A stretch of 64,000 nucleotides of DNA. Source: Oscillospiraceae bacterium. Lineage in GTDB: Bacteria > Bacillota_A > Clostridia > Oscillospirales > Oscillospiraceae. Made by a program: the position numbers and the translations under genes. This document shows positions 46,830 to 54,038 of this stretch, in pieces. Position 1 is the stretch's first letter; the number at the start of each line of letters is the position of its first letter. Below the pieces are notes generated by a model, which did no database searches, was not told the origin of the DNA, and saw only the letters and a list, made by a program, of their open reading frames with translations. The stretch is taken from positions 62,001-126,000 of the forward strand of contig JAFUCD010000004.1 of the NCBI GenBank assembly GCA_017459865.1. Direction: 5' to 3'.

Positions 46830-49800
46830 ATGGCAAGACGACAAACCACGCCTGAAGTCCCGTTTGACGATCAGCTGATCCTGTTTCGCTATTTCCTGCG
46901 GGAGCTGGGAATCCATTCCCTTTCCGATCTCGGGAGAAAGCTGAACACGACGGAATACGAGGGCGTCAACGAGAGCGGGAACACCTGGTTTTATGAATAT
47001 CTCGCGCAGATTGCCCGCAGAAACGGCGGCAATGTGAGCGCCGATCGGCTGCGGCTGTATGATGAGAACATTTGCCGCCACACGAAGCAGATCGGCGAAA
47101 AGCGCGGGAAGCTGCAGTGGAAATACTTTCAGTATCTCTCGCTGCTCTTTACGGAGATCTATCTGGATCGCTATTTCTCCGACAGAGACGGTTTCTGCAA
47201 AGACCTGAATGCGTTTCTGGCGGAAGTCAGCACGGACTCCCTCGGCCTGATCCAGTTTGAGCCCTATACGCCGGAGAAGATGAACAAGCTGGCGTTCATG
47301 TGCGCGACCGGCAGCGGCAAGACGCTGATCATGCATGTGAACATTCTCCAGTTTCTGCATTACTTCCGCAGAGCAAAGCGGCTGAACAGCAGGCTTTCGA
47401 TCAATAAGATCATCGTGCTGGCGCCGAACGAGGGCATGAGCAAGCAGCATCTGGAGGAACTGAAGCTGTCCTCGATCCCCGCCGCCATGTTCGACAAGGA
47501 CAGCGGATTCACCGTGCAGCGGGAAGACGTCCTCGTGATCGACATGAACAAGCTCAAGGAAGAGGGCAAGGTCAAAACGGTCTCGGTCGACAGCTTTGAA
47601 CAGAACAATCTGGTGCTGGTGGACGAAGGGCATCGCGGCCTCTCCGGGAACGTGTGGTACGATTATCGCACCAGACTTTCCGCCGACGGGTTTTCCTTCG
47701 AGTATTCTGCGACGTTCAAGCAGGCGCTGAATGCCAACGCCCGCGGCAGCACCGCCAAGGCGAAGGAAGAGCGGGCACTGATGGAGGAATACGGGAAATC
47801 CATCCTCATGGATTATTCCTACAAGTATTTCTACGAGGACGGATACGGCAAGGATTACCGGATCTACAATCTCAGAAGCAGCATTGACGATGAACAGCGA
47901 TTGCTGTATCTGACAGGATGCCTTTTGTCCTTCTATCAGCAGATGAAGCTGTACCGCACCGCAGGCGCCTCGCTCCGAGACTTTCACATTGAGCAGCCGC
48001 TGCTGGTATTCGTCGGCAATCGCGTGACGTCCACGACTTCAAAGGATGAACTGACGGATGTTGAAGAAGTGCTGCGGTTTCTGGATCAGTTTGTGCGAAA
48101 CAGAGGGAAGTCAACAGGTCGGATCGCGGATGTATTGAACAATGAAACTGGTTTGGTGGATGAAAACAGCGACGATCTGTTCTATGGGGATTTCTATGCC
48201 CTGCAGCATATTTTTGGCTTAACTCCGGACGCAAATGTGGTGTTCGATGATATCCTTCGCTTGGTGTTCAATACGGATACCGGCGCGGAGGAGCCGCGGC
48301 TGCATCTGGCAAACATCAAGCAGGTTCCGGGCGAGATCGGGCTGAAGATCGGAGAATATGGAGATTATTTCGGCGTGATCAGCATCGGCGATACCGCAGG
48401 CTTGATCAAGCTGTGCGATCAGCAGGGGATTCCGTCAAAAACAGAAGAATTTATTTCCGCCTCGATGTTCCGTTCGATCAACAGTAAGGATTCCAGAATC
48501 AATCTGCTGATCGGCTCCCGGAAGTTCACCGAAGGTTGGAACAGTTGGCGTGTCTCTACGATGGGGCTGATCAACTTCGCCAAGGGCGAGGGCTCGCAGG
48601 CCATTCAACTGTTTGGTCGCGGTGTGCGTCTGAAGGGATATCAGGGCTGCCTGAAGCGATCCCGCAAGCTGGAAGACCGAAGCGCGGCCGTGCCGAAGGA
48701 TCTTGAGATTTTGGAAACGCTCACGATTTTCGGCATCAAGGCGCAGTATATGGAGGACTTCAAAAAGTATCTGGAGCTGGAAGGCGCCCCGACCAACGAG
48801 AAGCCGCTGGAGTTTACGCTGCCTGTGATCAGCCGATACAAGGAGGTTGCAGACAAAAAGCTCCATGTGATCAAGGTCAAGGACGGCGTCAATTTCAAGA
48901 AGCAGTCGAAGCGGCTGGTTTTGACAGCGCCTGATGATGGGTTCCTGCGTTATCTGCTGCGCAGCAAGACGAAAATCGACTGCCGCAGCAAGATCCAAAC
49001 GATCGATTCCACGACCAGCATGAAGATGGAATCCGCCCCGGAGGAGCATACGCTGCCGGAGGAATGCCTGCCGTTTCTGGATTACGTGCGCATTTTCGAG
49101 GAGCTTGAGTTATATAAAAACGAGAAGTTTTATTATAATATCAGCATCGTGAAGGATGAGCTGATCGGAATCCTGAAGACAGAAGGATGGTATGCTCTGC
49201 TGATCCCTGCCAGCCATCTGAAGGTCAATTCTGTACCGAGACTGGAGGCGGCGACGGATTACGCGGTCATGGCGCTGAAGTCCTACATGGATAAATTCTA
49301 CCGCTATGAAAAAGCGCGTTGGGAAGCGCCGTGGCTGGAATATGCGGTGCTGGACGCCTCCGATAACAATTTTGTAGATGAATACTCGATCAAGTATGAT
49401 CGGCAGGGTGACTTCGATCACACCGGCGAGGAGCTTGGAGCCTTCATCTCTGAAATCAGCGCGATCCTAACTGAGCAGCAGGGAATAGACGGCTACGAAA
49501 AGCGCTTTAAGGATCGGCTGGTGCTGTTCGATTTCCGATCCCATCTGTATGCGCCGCTACTCTGTCTTCAAAAGAGCGGATTGAAGATCCAGGTTTCGCC
49601 GGTCAGTCTGAACGAGGACGAAAAGAAGTTCGTGGATCTGCTCAAAGCCTATGTTGACGGCGAACCGGCGCTGCTTTCCGGGAAGACGCTGTATCTGCTC
49701 CGGAATAAGAGCAAGGTGGGTATGGGATTCTTCGAGGCTGGCAATTTCTACCCGGACTATATTCTCTGGATCGATGACGGCGATACGCAGTATATCTCTT

Positions 49801-50069
49801 TTGTAGATCCGAAGGGCCTGCTGCAGGTTTCTCATGACGACCCGAAGATCGAGTTTTACAAGACGATCAAGGATCTGGAAGCACGTCTCGCTCCGACGGC
49901 GCAGGATAAGCGAATCGTACTGAATTCGTTCATCATGTCCGGCACAAGCGGCGTGCTGCTGAGCGACCGATGGAACATGGAAAAACCGGCGCGGGAAGCA
50001 AAGAACGTATACACACTGGATAACCCCGAATGTGTGCAGGCAATGATCGAAAAGATCCTGCAGGCATGA
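46830..50069 (+). CDS. Type III-like restriction subunit (Res), DEAD-box helicase-nuclease
   Basis: A 1079-residue SF2 helicase with a C-terminal nuclease. I use MARRQTTPEVPFDDQL at 46830, with GAGGAGG 7 nt upstream; a GTG two codons earlier is possible. Walker A is MCATGSGKTLIM near residue 160, the DEAD-like box is VLVDEGHRGLSG near 265, and motif VI is IQLFGRGVRLKG near 595. The C-terminal PD-(D/E)xK signature is NFYPDYILWIDDGD, then SFVDPKGLL near residue 970-995. It presumably cuts unmodified DNA with the adjacent Mod. A hairpin terminator follows, closing the XRE-mod-res operon. Confidence 0.9.
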   Translation: MARRQTTPEVPFDDQLILFRYFLRELGIHSLSDLGRKLNTTEYEGVNESGNTWFYEYLAQIARRNGGNVSADRLRLYDENICRHTKQIGEKRGKLQWKYFQYLSLLFTEIYLDRYFSDRDGFCKDLNAFLAEVSTDSLGLIQFEPYTPEKMNKLAFMCATGSGKTLIMHVNILQFLHYFRRAKRLNSRLSINKIIVLAPNEGMSKQHLEELKLSSIPAAMFDKDSGFTVQREDVLVIDMNKLKEEGKVKTVSVDSFEQNNLVLVDEGHRGLSGNVWYDYRTRLSADGFSFEYSATFKQALNANARGSTAKAKEERALMEEYGKSILMDYSYKYFYEDGYGKDYRIYNLRSSIDDEQRLLYLTGCLLSFYQQMKLYRTAGASLRDFHIEQPLLVFVGNRVTSTTSKDELTDVEEVLRFLDQFVRNRGKSTGRIADVLNNETGLVDENSDDLFYGDFYALQHIFGLTPDANVVFDDILRLVFNTDTGAEEPRLHLANIKQVPGEIGLKIGEYGDYFGVISIGDTAGLIKLCDQQGIPSKTEEFISASMFRSINSKDSRINLLIGSRKFTEGWNSWRVSTMGLINFAKGEGSQAIQLFGRGVRLKGYQGCLKRSRKLEDRSAAVPKDLEILETLTIFGIKAQYMEDFKKYLELEGAPTNEKPLEFTLPVISRYKEVADKKLHVIKVKDGVNFKKQSKRLVLTAPDDGFLRYLLRSKTKIDCRSKIQTIDSTTSMKMESAPEEHTLPEECLPFLDYVRIFEELELYKNEKFYYNISIVKDELIGILKTEGWYALLIPASHLKVNSVPRLEAATDYAVMALKSYMDKFYRYEKARWEAPWLEYAVLDASDNNFVDEYSIKYDRQGDFDHTGEELGAFISEISAILTEQQGIDGYEKRFKDRLVLFDFRSHLYAPLLCLQKSGLKIQVSPVSLNEDEKKFVDLLKAYVDGEPALLSGKTLYLLRNKSKVGMGFFEAGNFYPDYILWIDDGDTQYISFVDPKGLLQVSHDDPKIEFYKTIKDLEARLAPTAQDKRIVLNSFIMSGTSGVLLSDRWNMEKPAREAKNVYTLDNPECVQAMIEKILQA

Positions 50070-50071
50070 AA

Positions 50072-50109
50072 AATCGCCGATGCGCGTTCTGCGCATCGGC
50101 GATTCTTTT
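50072..50109 (+). terminator. Terminator of the XRE-mod-res operon
   Basis: AATCGCCGATGCGC-GTTCT-GCGCATCGGCGATT followed by CTTTT: a perfect 14-bp stem. Confidence 0.92.
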
Positions 50110-50154
50110 CGTGAATTGGCGCCTCACCTGGCACCTGGGGCGCCAAGGAGTCAG

Positions 50155-50379
50155 TTATCCACGCGGCGGACAGGGATCGTTACCGTGAGAATCCTTCGCA
50201 CGGATCTTTCCGTCAACCCCGTGAATCACAAGTTCGGAATGCTGATTTCTCGCAATGCCTCTCGCGATTGCGATTGCCTCAGCCTGCGTTGCGGTGCGAG
50301 CGGTTGCTCTCGTGTTCCCGGCACCTTTGACCTGCCAGCCGCCGGCGGCGTGACGGGTGACATGCTGATTCTTACCCAT
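50155..50379 (-). CDS. DUF2188 domain protein
   Basis: A 74-residue protein starting MGKNQHVTRHAAGGWQVKGA after GGAGGTG; the longer open frame has no ribosome site. The pattern of His/Trp near the start, then RATARTATQAEAIAIARGIARNQHSELVIHG and the final DGKIRAKDSHGNDPCPP, is the DUF2188 signature. Function is unknown. It follows the DUF3892-like gene by 14 bp and is transcribed against the neighbouring defence genes. Confidence 0.85.
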   Translation of the reverse strand: MGKNQHVTRHAAGGWQVKGAGNTRATARTATQAEAIAIARGIARNQHSELVIHGVDGKIRAKDSHGNDPCPPRG

Positions 50380-50393
50380 GAAAGCACCTCCGA

Positions 50394-50675
50394 TCAGACA
50401 CGCGGCAAGCTGAGCAGATTGTCGCGCGTGGTCCCGTTGGGAGTTGAGCGAACGTACTTCTCGTAGTTGGGACTCAGAGCGGTGACTAGATTGGGGTAAG
50501 GATAGATGTTTACCTTGATGGTTCCAGGATGCTTCCGGAGATGATCGTATACAGCAGCCTTCTTGTAAAAGCCGGGGTTGGGACACCCAGAGATGTAGAT
50601 CTGATCAATCTCCAGCAGATCATTGGAATGGAAGCTGTAAGGCTTCATTTTGATTGACGTTGCAAAATATGACAT
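50394..50675 (-). CDS. DUF3892-like protein
   Basis: A 93-residue protein starting MSYFATSIKMKPYSFHSND after GAAAGGA. It is basic with a Tyr-rich middle (IYISGCPNPGFYKKAAVYDHL) and a conserved-looking NYEKYVRSTPNGTTRDNLLSLP end, which resembles DUF3892 proteins. It pairs with the DUF2188 gene. The same two families are often neighbours in mobile elements; the function is unknown. Confidence 0.6.
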   Translation of the reverse strand: MSYFATSIKMKPYSFHSNDLLEIDQIYISGCPNPGFYKKAAVYDHLRKHPGTIKVNIYPYPNLVTALSPNYEKYVRSTPNGTTRDNLLSLPRV

Positions 50676-51106
50676 GATAGTCCTTTCTGCCTAATAGGCG
50701 GTCGTGTGCTTGTACCGACATCTATATCAGCAGACAAATAAGAAAAATCGCCTTATGAGGGAAACGCATTTTTGTGAACTATTGCGTCTTGAGCCAGAGG
50801 AGAATCCGTGATACACTTGTAGGCGTGAGAAAGGAGTAGTGCGACGATTGAACCAACGGAGCTCTATTGACTCACGATAACAGCGCGATGGGTGCCAGCC
50901 GTCGCGCTTTTTTCTTTGTCTGGCAACTTGCATTATAACAAATGCCTAACGGAAAATCAATATCTTGGGTGCAGATCATTTGATTAAACTATATGTTGTG
51001 TCAATTTCGACGCGTTCCTCGGCTTTTTGCACAAATCTGTATAGATTGGAATTAAGAAGCACGGTGAGCTAAAGAGACTTTTCACACAGGAAGGAGGTGA
51101 ATTCCG
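50676..51106. other. 431-bp interval without a recognisable gene
   Basis: It holds the divergent control regions of the DUF3892-like gene and the HTH gene at 51107. I see no credible frame above about 15 codons. A hairpin with T-run lies at 50882-50913, oriented rightwards, with a short frame after AAAGGAG at about 50831 (MNQRSSIDSR-like). It may be the end of a small leader transcript or RNA. Confidence 0.5.
50882..50913 (+). terminator. Terminator-like hairpin in a gene-free interval
   Basis: AGCGCGA (50882-50888) pairs with TCGCGCT (50902-50908), followed by TTTTTCTTT. No annotated gene precedes it on this strand. Confidence 0.65.
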
Positions 51107-51433
51107 ATGAGTAAATACACAGACGATGAGATCCGTGCCATGAAAAAGATCACATGCAAAATTGCGGCGGACTATCTTGGGATCGCTCCGATGTCCGTCA
51201 GCATCGGTATGCAGCAGAACCTGCTTCCGATCGGTTTTGCCATTCATCATGAGGACCGGTATTCAGACAGTTGGTCATACAACATCATCGCGGAGCGGTT
51301 GATTGCCTACAATCACGGCACCATCAACGAGGTGCAGGTGGAGGGGATCGAGCGCAATCTGGAGCGGATCATAAGTGAATTTTCGGAAATGAAGAAGGAT
51401 CTGAGTTTTTTATTGCGCGCCAAGCAAGATTGA
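51107..51433 (+). CDS. Small DNA-binding protein, excisionase-like
   Basis: A 108-residue protein starting MSKYTDDEIRAMKKITCKIA after AAGGAGGTG. The region ITCKIAADYLGIAPMSVSIGMQQ looks like a MerR/excisionase-type helix-turn-helix that recognises DNA. It is followed by FAIHHED and WSYNIIAERLIAYNHG, a strand-helix pattern seen in small regulators of gut conjugative elements. The C-terminal part is a helix (IERNLERIISEFSEMKKDLSF). Control of excision is a reasonable guess from its size and location only. Confidence 0.65.
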   Translation: MSKYTDDEIRAMKKITCKIAADYLGIAPMSVSIGMQQNLLPIGFAIHHEDRYSDSWSYNIIAERLIAYNHGTINEVQVEGIERNLERIISEFSEMKKDLSFLLRAKQD

Positions 51434-51540
51434 AAGAGGTGAAAGCGGCACGAAAACAGCGAGAACAGATTCAGGAAAGAGCAGAAGCGCAGGCTGCATT
51501 TTATTATGACGCATTGAGATATAAGGTGGGAGGTGAGTCT

Positions 51541-53142
51541 ATGGAAAAGAAAACGATTTCTTTTCAGCGGGAACAGCTGTATCAGGAAATCTGGGAGATT
51601 TCGCTCTCCAAAGTCGCAAAAAAATATGACGTTCCGTACGCAAAGCTGAAGGACGCCTGTGTGCAGGCAAATATCCCACTACCATCCCTGTCGTATTGGG
51701 GAAATCTCCAGTGCGGGAAAGAGGTGAGCAAAACGCCTCTGCCGCCATCGGATCAGCAGGAGATTTCCGTAACATTCTCTTATCGCGTGAATACGAATGC
51801 GTTGGGTGCGCTTCTGGAGAAAGAATCAGAAAAGGCAGCATCCCCGGAGCCGGAAAAGAGTTCGGATCCGCCACAAAAAACAGAGCGGGCACCAATAACG
51901 GCAACCCCTGCAGGAAACAAAAATTTGTATGATAGGGAAACACTTTATCAGGAAGTTTGGGAACAGCCTGTCACAAAAGTCGCTGCGAAATACGGAGTGT
52001 CGGATGTCATGATCCGCAAGGTGTGCATTGCGCTAAATGTTCCGCTGCCGCCTCGCGGTTACTGGGCAAAAAAGCAGGCAGGGCAGAAGCTGGAGAAAAC
52101 ACCGCTTCCGGTTACAGCAGACAGGACAGAGATTGCAGGCAGGCGGACGAATCAGCAGACGGAACCGGCTCCCGCTGAGAGCATGATGGACAGGCTTGCA
52201 TTTCTTCCGGATGAGGAACGCAGTCGTTTGCTTCAGACGGCGCTGGCGCTGCAAGCGTCACCGGATGTCAAAAAATTACACCCGATCCTCCAACAGCATA
52301 AAGCAGCATTTCACGCATGGGGAAAGCAGCACCCACGAGATCCGTATGCGGACTGGAAACGGAATTCCTATAGCCCGAAGCCTAAGGATGAGCCTCCTCT
52401 TTGGGAATGCGTCTCAGAGGAGACGCTTCCGAGAGTGTATGGCATTCTTGATCCGCTCTATCGTGCGGTCGAACGATTGGGCGGAAGCATTCAAAAGGAC
52501 CTCACCATGATAATACGCGGCGAGCAGGTTGCGCTTGGTATCTCAGAGGGCAGAGACAAAACCGCGCATGTTCTGACAAAAAGCGAACAGAAGGAACTGG
52601 AGCAGTATGAGCGTGACAAGCTGAGACGCTCCTACGTTTGGGAGCCAAAATTCCGAAAGTACGACTATATTCCAAACGGGAAGCTCCGCATCTCTGCATA
52701 TGGTGACAGCTTTTTCCGGGATACCAACACATCGGGCGTGGAAGAGCGCATCGGGGAGATCCTGCTGGCGCTCTATATGGAATCTGAGCGCGTGCGCATC
52801 GAACGAGAGAAGCGGGAGGAAACCCAGCGCAAAGCGAAAGAGGAAAGGCGGCAAAAAGAACTCCGCCGCCAGCGGTATAATGACGAAATTGACCGCTTGG
52901 ATGCACTGCTCAACGAGGCGTCTGACTTTCAAATAGCCTGCAAAATCCGCGCGTATGTTGCTTCGGTTGCGTCAAAATCGGATTTGAGCGATGCTGAGAA
53001 GGAATGGATTGCATGGGCAACGGCGAAGGCAGACTGGTATGATCCGACCGTTGCGGCCGTTGATCCTGTGTTTGGGAAGCGAGACCATGGGGAAAGCACT
53101 GAGCAAAAGAGACCGACCAAGAGAGGCCACTACTACTGGTAA
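51541..53142 (+). CDS. Protein with two tandem HTH-like repeat modules
   Basis: A 533-residue protein. The start MEKKTISFQREQLYQEIWEI at 51541 has a GGGAGGTGAG site; the frame is open for 37 codons further up, from a TTG overlapping the previous stop. Two copies of one module occur: residues about 9-65 (LYQEIWEISLSKVAKKYDV, ACVQANIPLPSLSYWG, KTPLP) and about 136-195 (LYQEVWEQPVTKVAAKYGV, VCIALNVPLPPRGYWAK, KTPLP). Each looks like a helix-turn-helix recognising DNA. The C-terminus is a charged coiled coil (EREKREETQRKAKEERRQKEL). No enzyme motif is visible. Confidence 0.7.
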   Translation: MEKKTISFQREQLYQEIWEISLSKVAKKYDVPYAKLKDACVQANIPLPSLSYWGNLQCGKEVSKTPLPPSDQQEISVTFSYRVNTNALGALLEKESEKAASPEPEKSSDPPQKTERAPITATPAGNKNLYDRETLYQEVWEQPVTKVAAKYGVSDVMIRKVCIALNVPLPPRGYWAKKQAGQKLEKTPLPVTADRTEIAGRRTNQQTEPAPAESMMDRLAFLPDEERSRLLQTALALQASPDVKKLHPILQQHKAAFHAWGKQHPRDPYADWKRNSYSPKPKDEPPLWECVSEETLPRVYGILDPLYRAVERLGGSIQKDLTMIIRGEQVALGISEGRDKTAHVLTKSEQKELEQYERDKLRRSYVWEPKFRKYDYIPNGKLRISAYGDSFFRDTNTSGVEERIGEILLALYMESERVRIEREKREETQRKAKEERRQKELRRQRYNDEIDRLDALLNEASDFQIACKIRAYVASVASKSDLSDAEKEWIAWATAKADWYDPTVAAVDPVFGKRDHGESTEQKRPTKRGHYYW

Positions 53143-53146
53143 GAAA

Positions 53147-53182
53147 AGCAATCCCGCTCCGGGTGACCGAAGCGGGATTGCT
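53147..53182. terminator. Shared terminator between the repeat-module gene and tnpV
   Basis: AGCAATCCCGCT (53147-53158) pairs with AGCGGGATTGCT (53171-53182). Convergent genes end on both sides. Confidence 0.85.
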
Positions 53183-53185
53183 GCA

Positions 53186-53530
53186 TCAATTGTAAATCAG
53201 ATTGGACATTACGACTTCTTCTGCACAGTTTTGGATGGAATTCATTTTCTGCACCCAGGCCATCTGGTCCTTTGCCTTCATAGCTTCAGTGATGCCTTCG
53301 CGTTTGACCATCTGCTTCATCAGACGATCAAGCATTTCCTCTGCGCTGCTGTCTACATCCTCCAAATGGGCGTTAAGTGTTCCGCTCATCTGCATGGCGT
53401 CATATATAGGCCGCTGATGTTTGCGGAGAAACTGCCTTCTGCGTTCGCCCCAGATGCCGATCTTTGGTGACACGGGTGCAATCAGATCCGGGATCAGATA
53501 ATCGCCTTCCCAATGGTATGTCAGCTTCAT
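53186..53530 (-). CDS. tnpV: TnpV-like transposon protein
   Basis: A 114-residue protein starting MKLTYHWEGDYLIPDLIAP after GGAGGTTTTTC. It matches TnpV of the Tn4451/Tn5397 family: the sequence PVSPKIGIWGERRRQFLRKH and the helical MLDRLMKQMVKREGITEAMKA are typical. Its function is unknown, but it is a consistent companion of large serine recombinases in these elements. Its start overlaps the stop of a 58-residue frame upstream. Confidence 0.9.
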   Translation of the reverse strand: MKLTYHWEGDYLIPDLIAPVSPKIGIWGERRRQFLRKHQRPIYDAMQMSGTLNAHLEDVDSSAEEMLDRLMKQMVKREGITEAMKAKDQMAWVQKMNSIQNCAEEVVMSNLIYN

Positions 53531-53703
53531 TTGAAAAACCTCCTCCAAAACGACTCCACCTCCGGTGCGTCGATCACGCGGAGAATCAGTAACTCCAGCT
53601 CCCGCTTCTGCGGATCGCCATCCGCCGTCGCGTTGCGCATATCGTACAGTCCGCGCACAATGGCTCTTTGTTCATCAAGGTTCATGCGAATGACTAGTTC
53701 CAC
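53527..53703 (-). CDS. Small protein encoded ahead of tnpV
   Basis: A 58-residue frame beginning at a GTG (VELVIRMNLDEQRAIVRGL) after GAGGAGGTTTTTCTT, and ending WRRFFK with its TGA overlapping the tnpV ATG (ATGA). The overlap and a good ribosome site argue that it is real. It is mostly helical (DPQKRELELLILRVIDAPEV). I know no family with certainty. Confidence 0.65.
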   Translation of the reverse strand: MELVIRMNLDEQRAIVRGLYDMRNATADGDPQKRELELLILRVIDAPEVESFWRRFFK

Positions 53704-53825
53704 AAGAAAAACCTCCTCTGCGATTCTGGCACTATTGTACCGAATGGCAGGGGAGGTTGTCGAATGTGTGAATATCGCGTATAAAAAAGCATGGTTAAAT
53801 GAAAATTGATGGAATAGGGCGCTAC

Positions 53826-53854
53826 TTGAAAATAGAGATATGTAGATGTAGAAT
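53826..53854 (+). promoter_or_regulatory. Promoter of the retron
   Basis: TTGAAA (53826-53831) and TAGAAT (53849-53854) with a 17-nt spacer. The predicted transcript start, about 53861, coincides with the first base of the msr-msd region. Confidence 0.7.
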
Positions 53855-53861
53855 ATTATCG

Positions 53862-54022
53862 GAAATAGAGGGGTTGTTTTTCGTTAGCGTTACGCAACGT
53901 TTGTTTCAAAGGCCAGAACAATGTTCCGCCTTTTGCCCTTTCAAAGACCTTCCAAGCGAGCGGTCTTTTACTATTTGACGGTTAAGCTTCAAATGCGTCA
54001 GAAGGTTGAGCCCCTCTATTTC
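53862..54022 (+). ncRNA. Retron msr-msd RNA
   Basis: A 161-nt region bounded by a perfect 12-bp inverted repeat, GAAATAGAGGGG (53862-53873) and CCCCTCTATTTC (54011-54022), as the a1/a2 repeats of retrons. Just inside a1 is a hairpin CGTTAGCG-TTA-CGCAACG (53882-53899) that contains TTAGC, resembling the branching-G region of Eco1 (Ec86). A second hairpin is GGCCAGAAC-AAT-GTTCCGCC (53911-53930). The msd side has a 7-bp stem, AAAGACC with GGTCTTT (53943-53968), and TGACG with CGTCA (53976-54000). The reverse transcriptase gene begins 16 bp after a2. No product is proven; the structure is read by eye. Confidence 0.85.
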
Positions 54023-54038
54023 TTTTCTGAGGTGAAAT

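Noticed and set aside
38703..50069. DISARM or BREX assignment for the defence locus
   Set aside because: No DrmA, DrmB (DUF1998) or DrmC (PLD) genes, and no PglZ, BrxC or BrxL, were found; only an SNF2 protein resembles DrmD.
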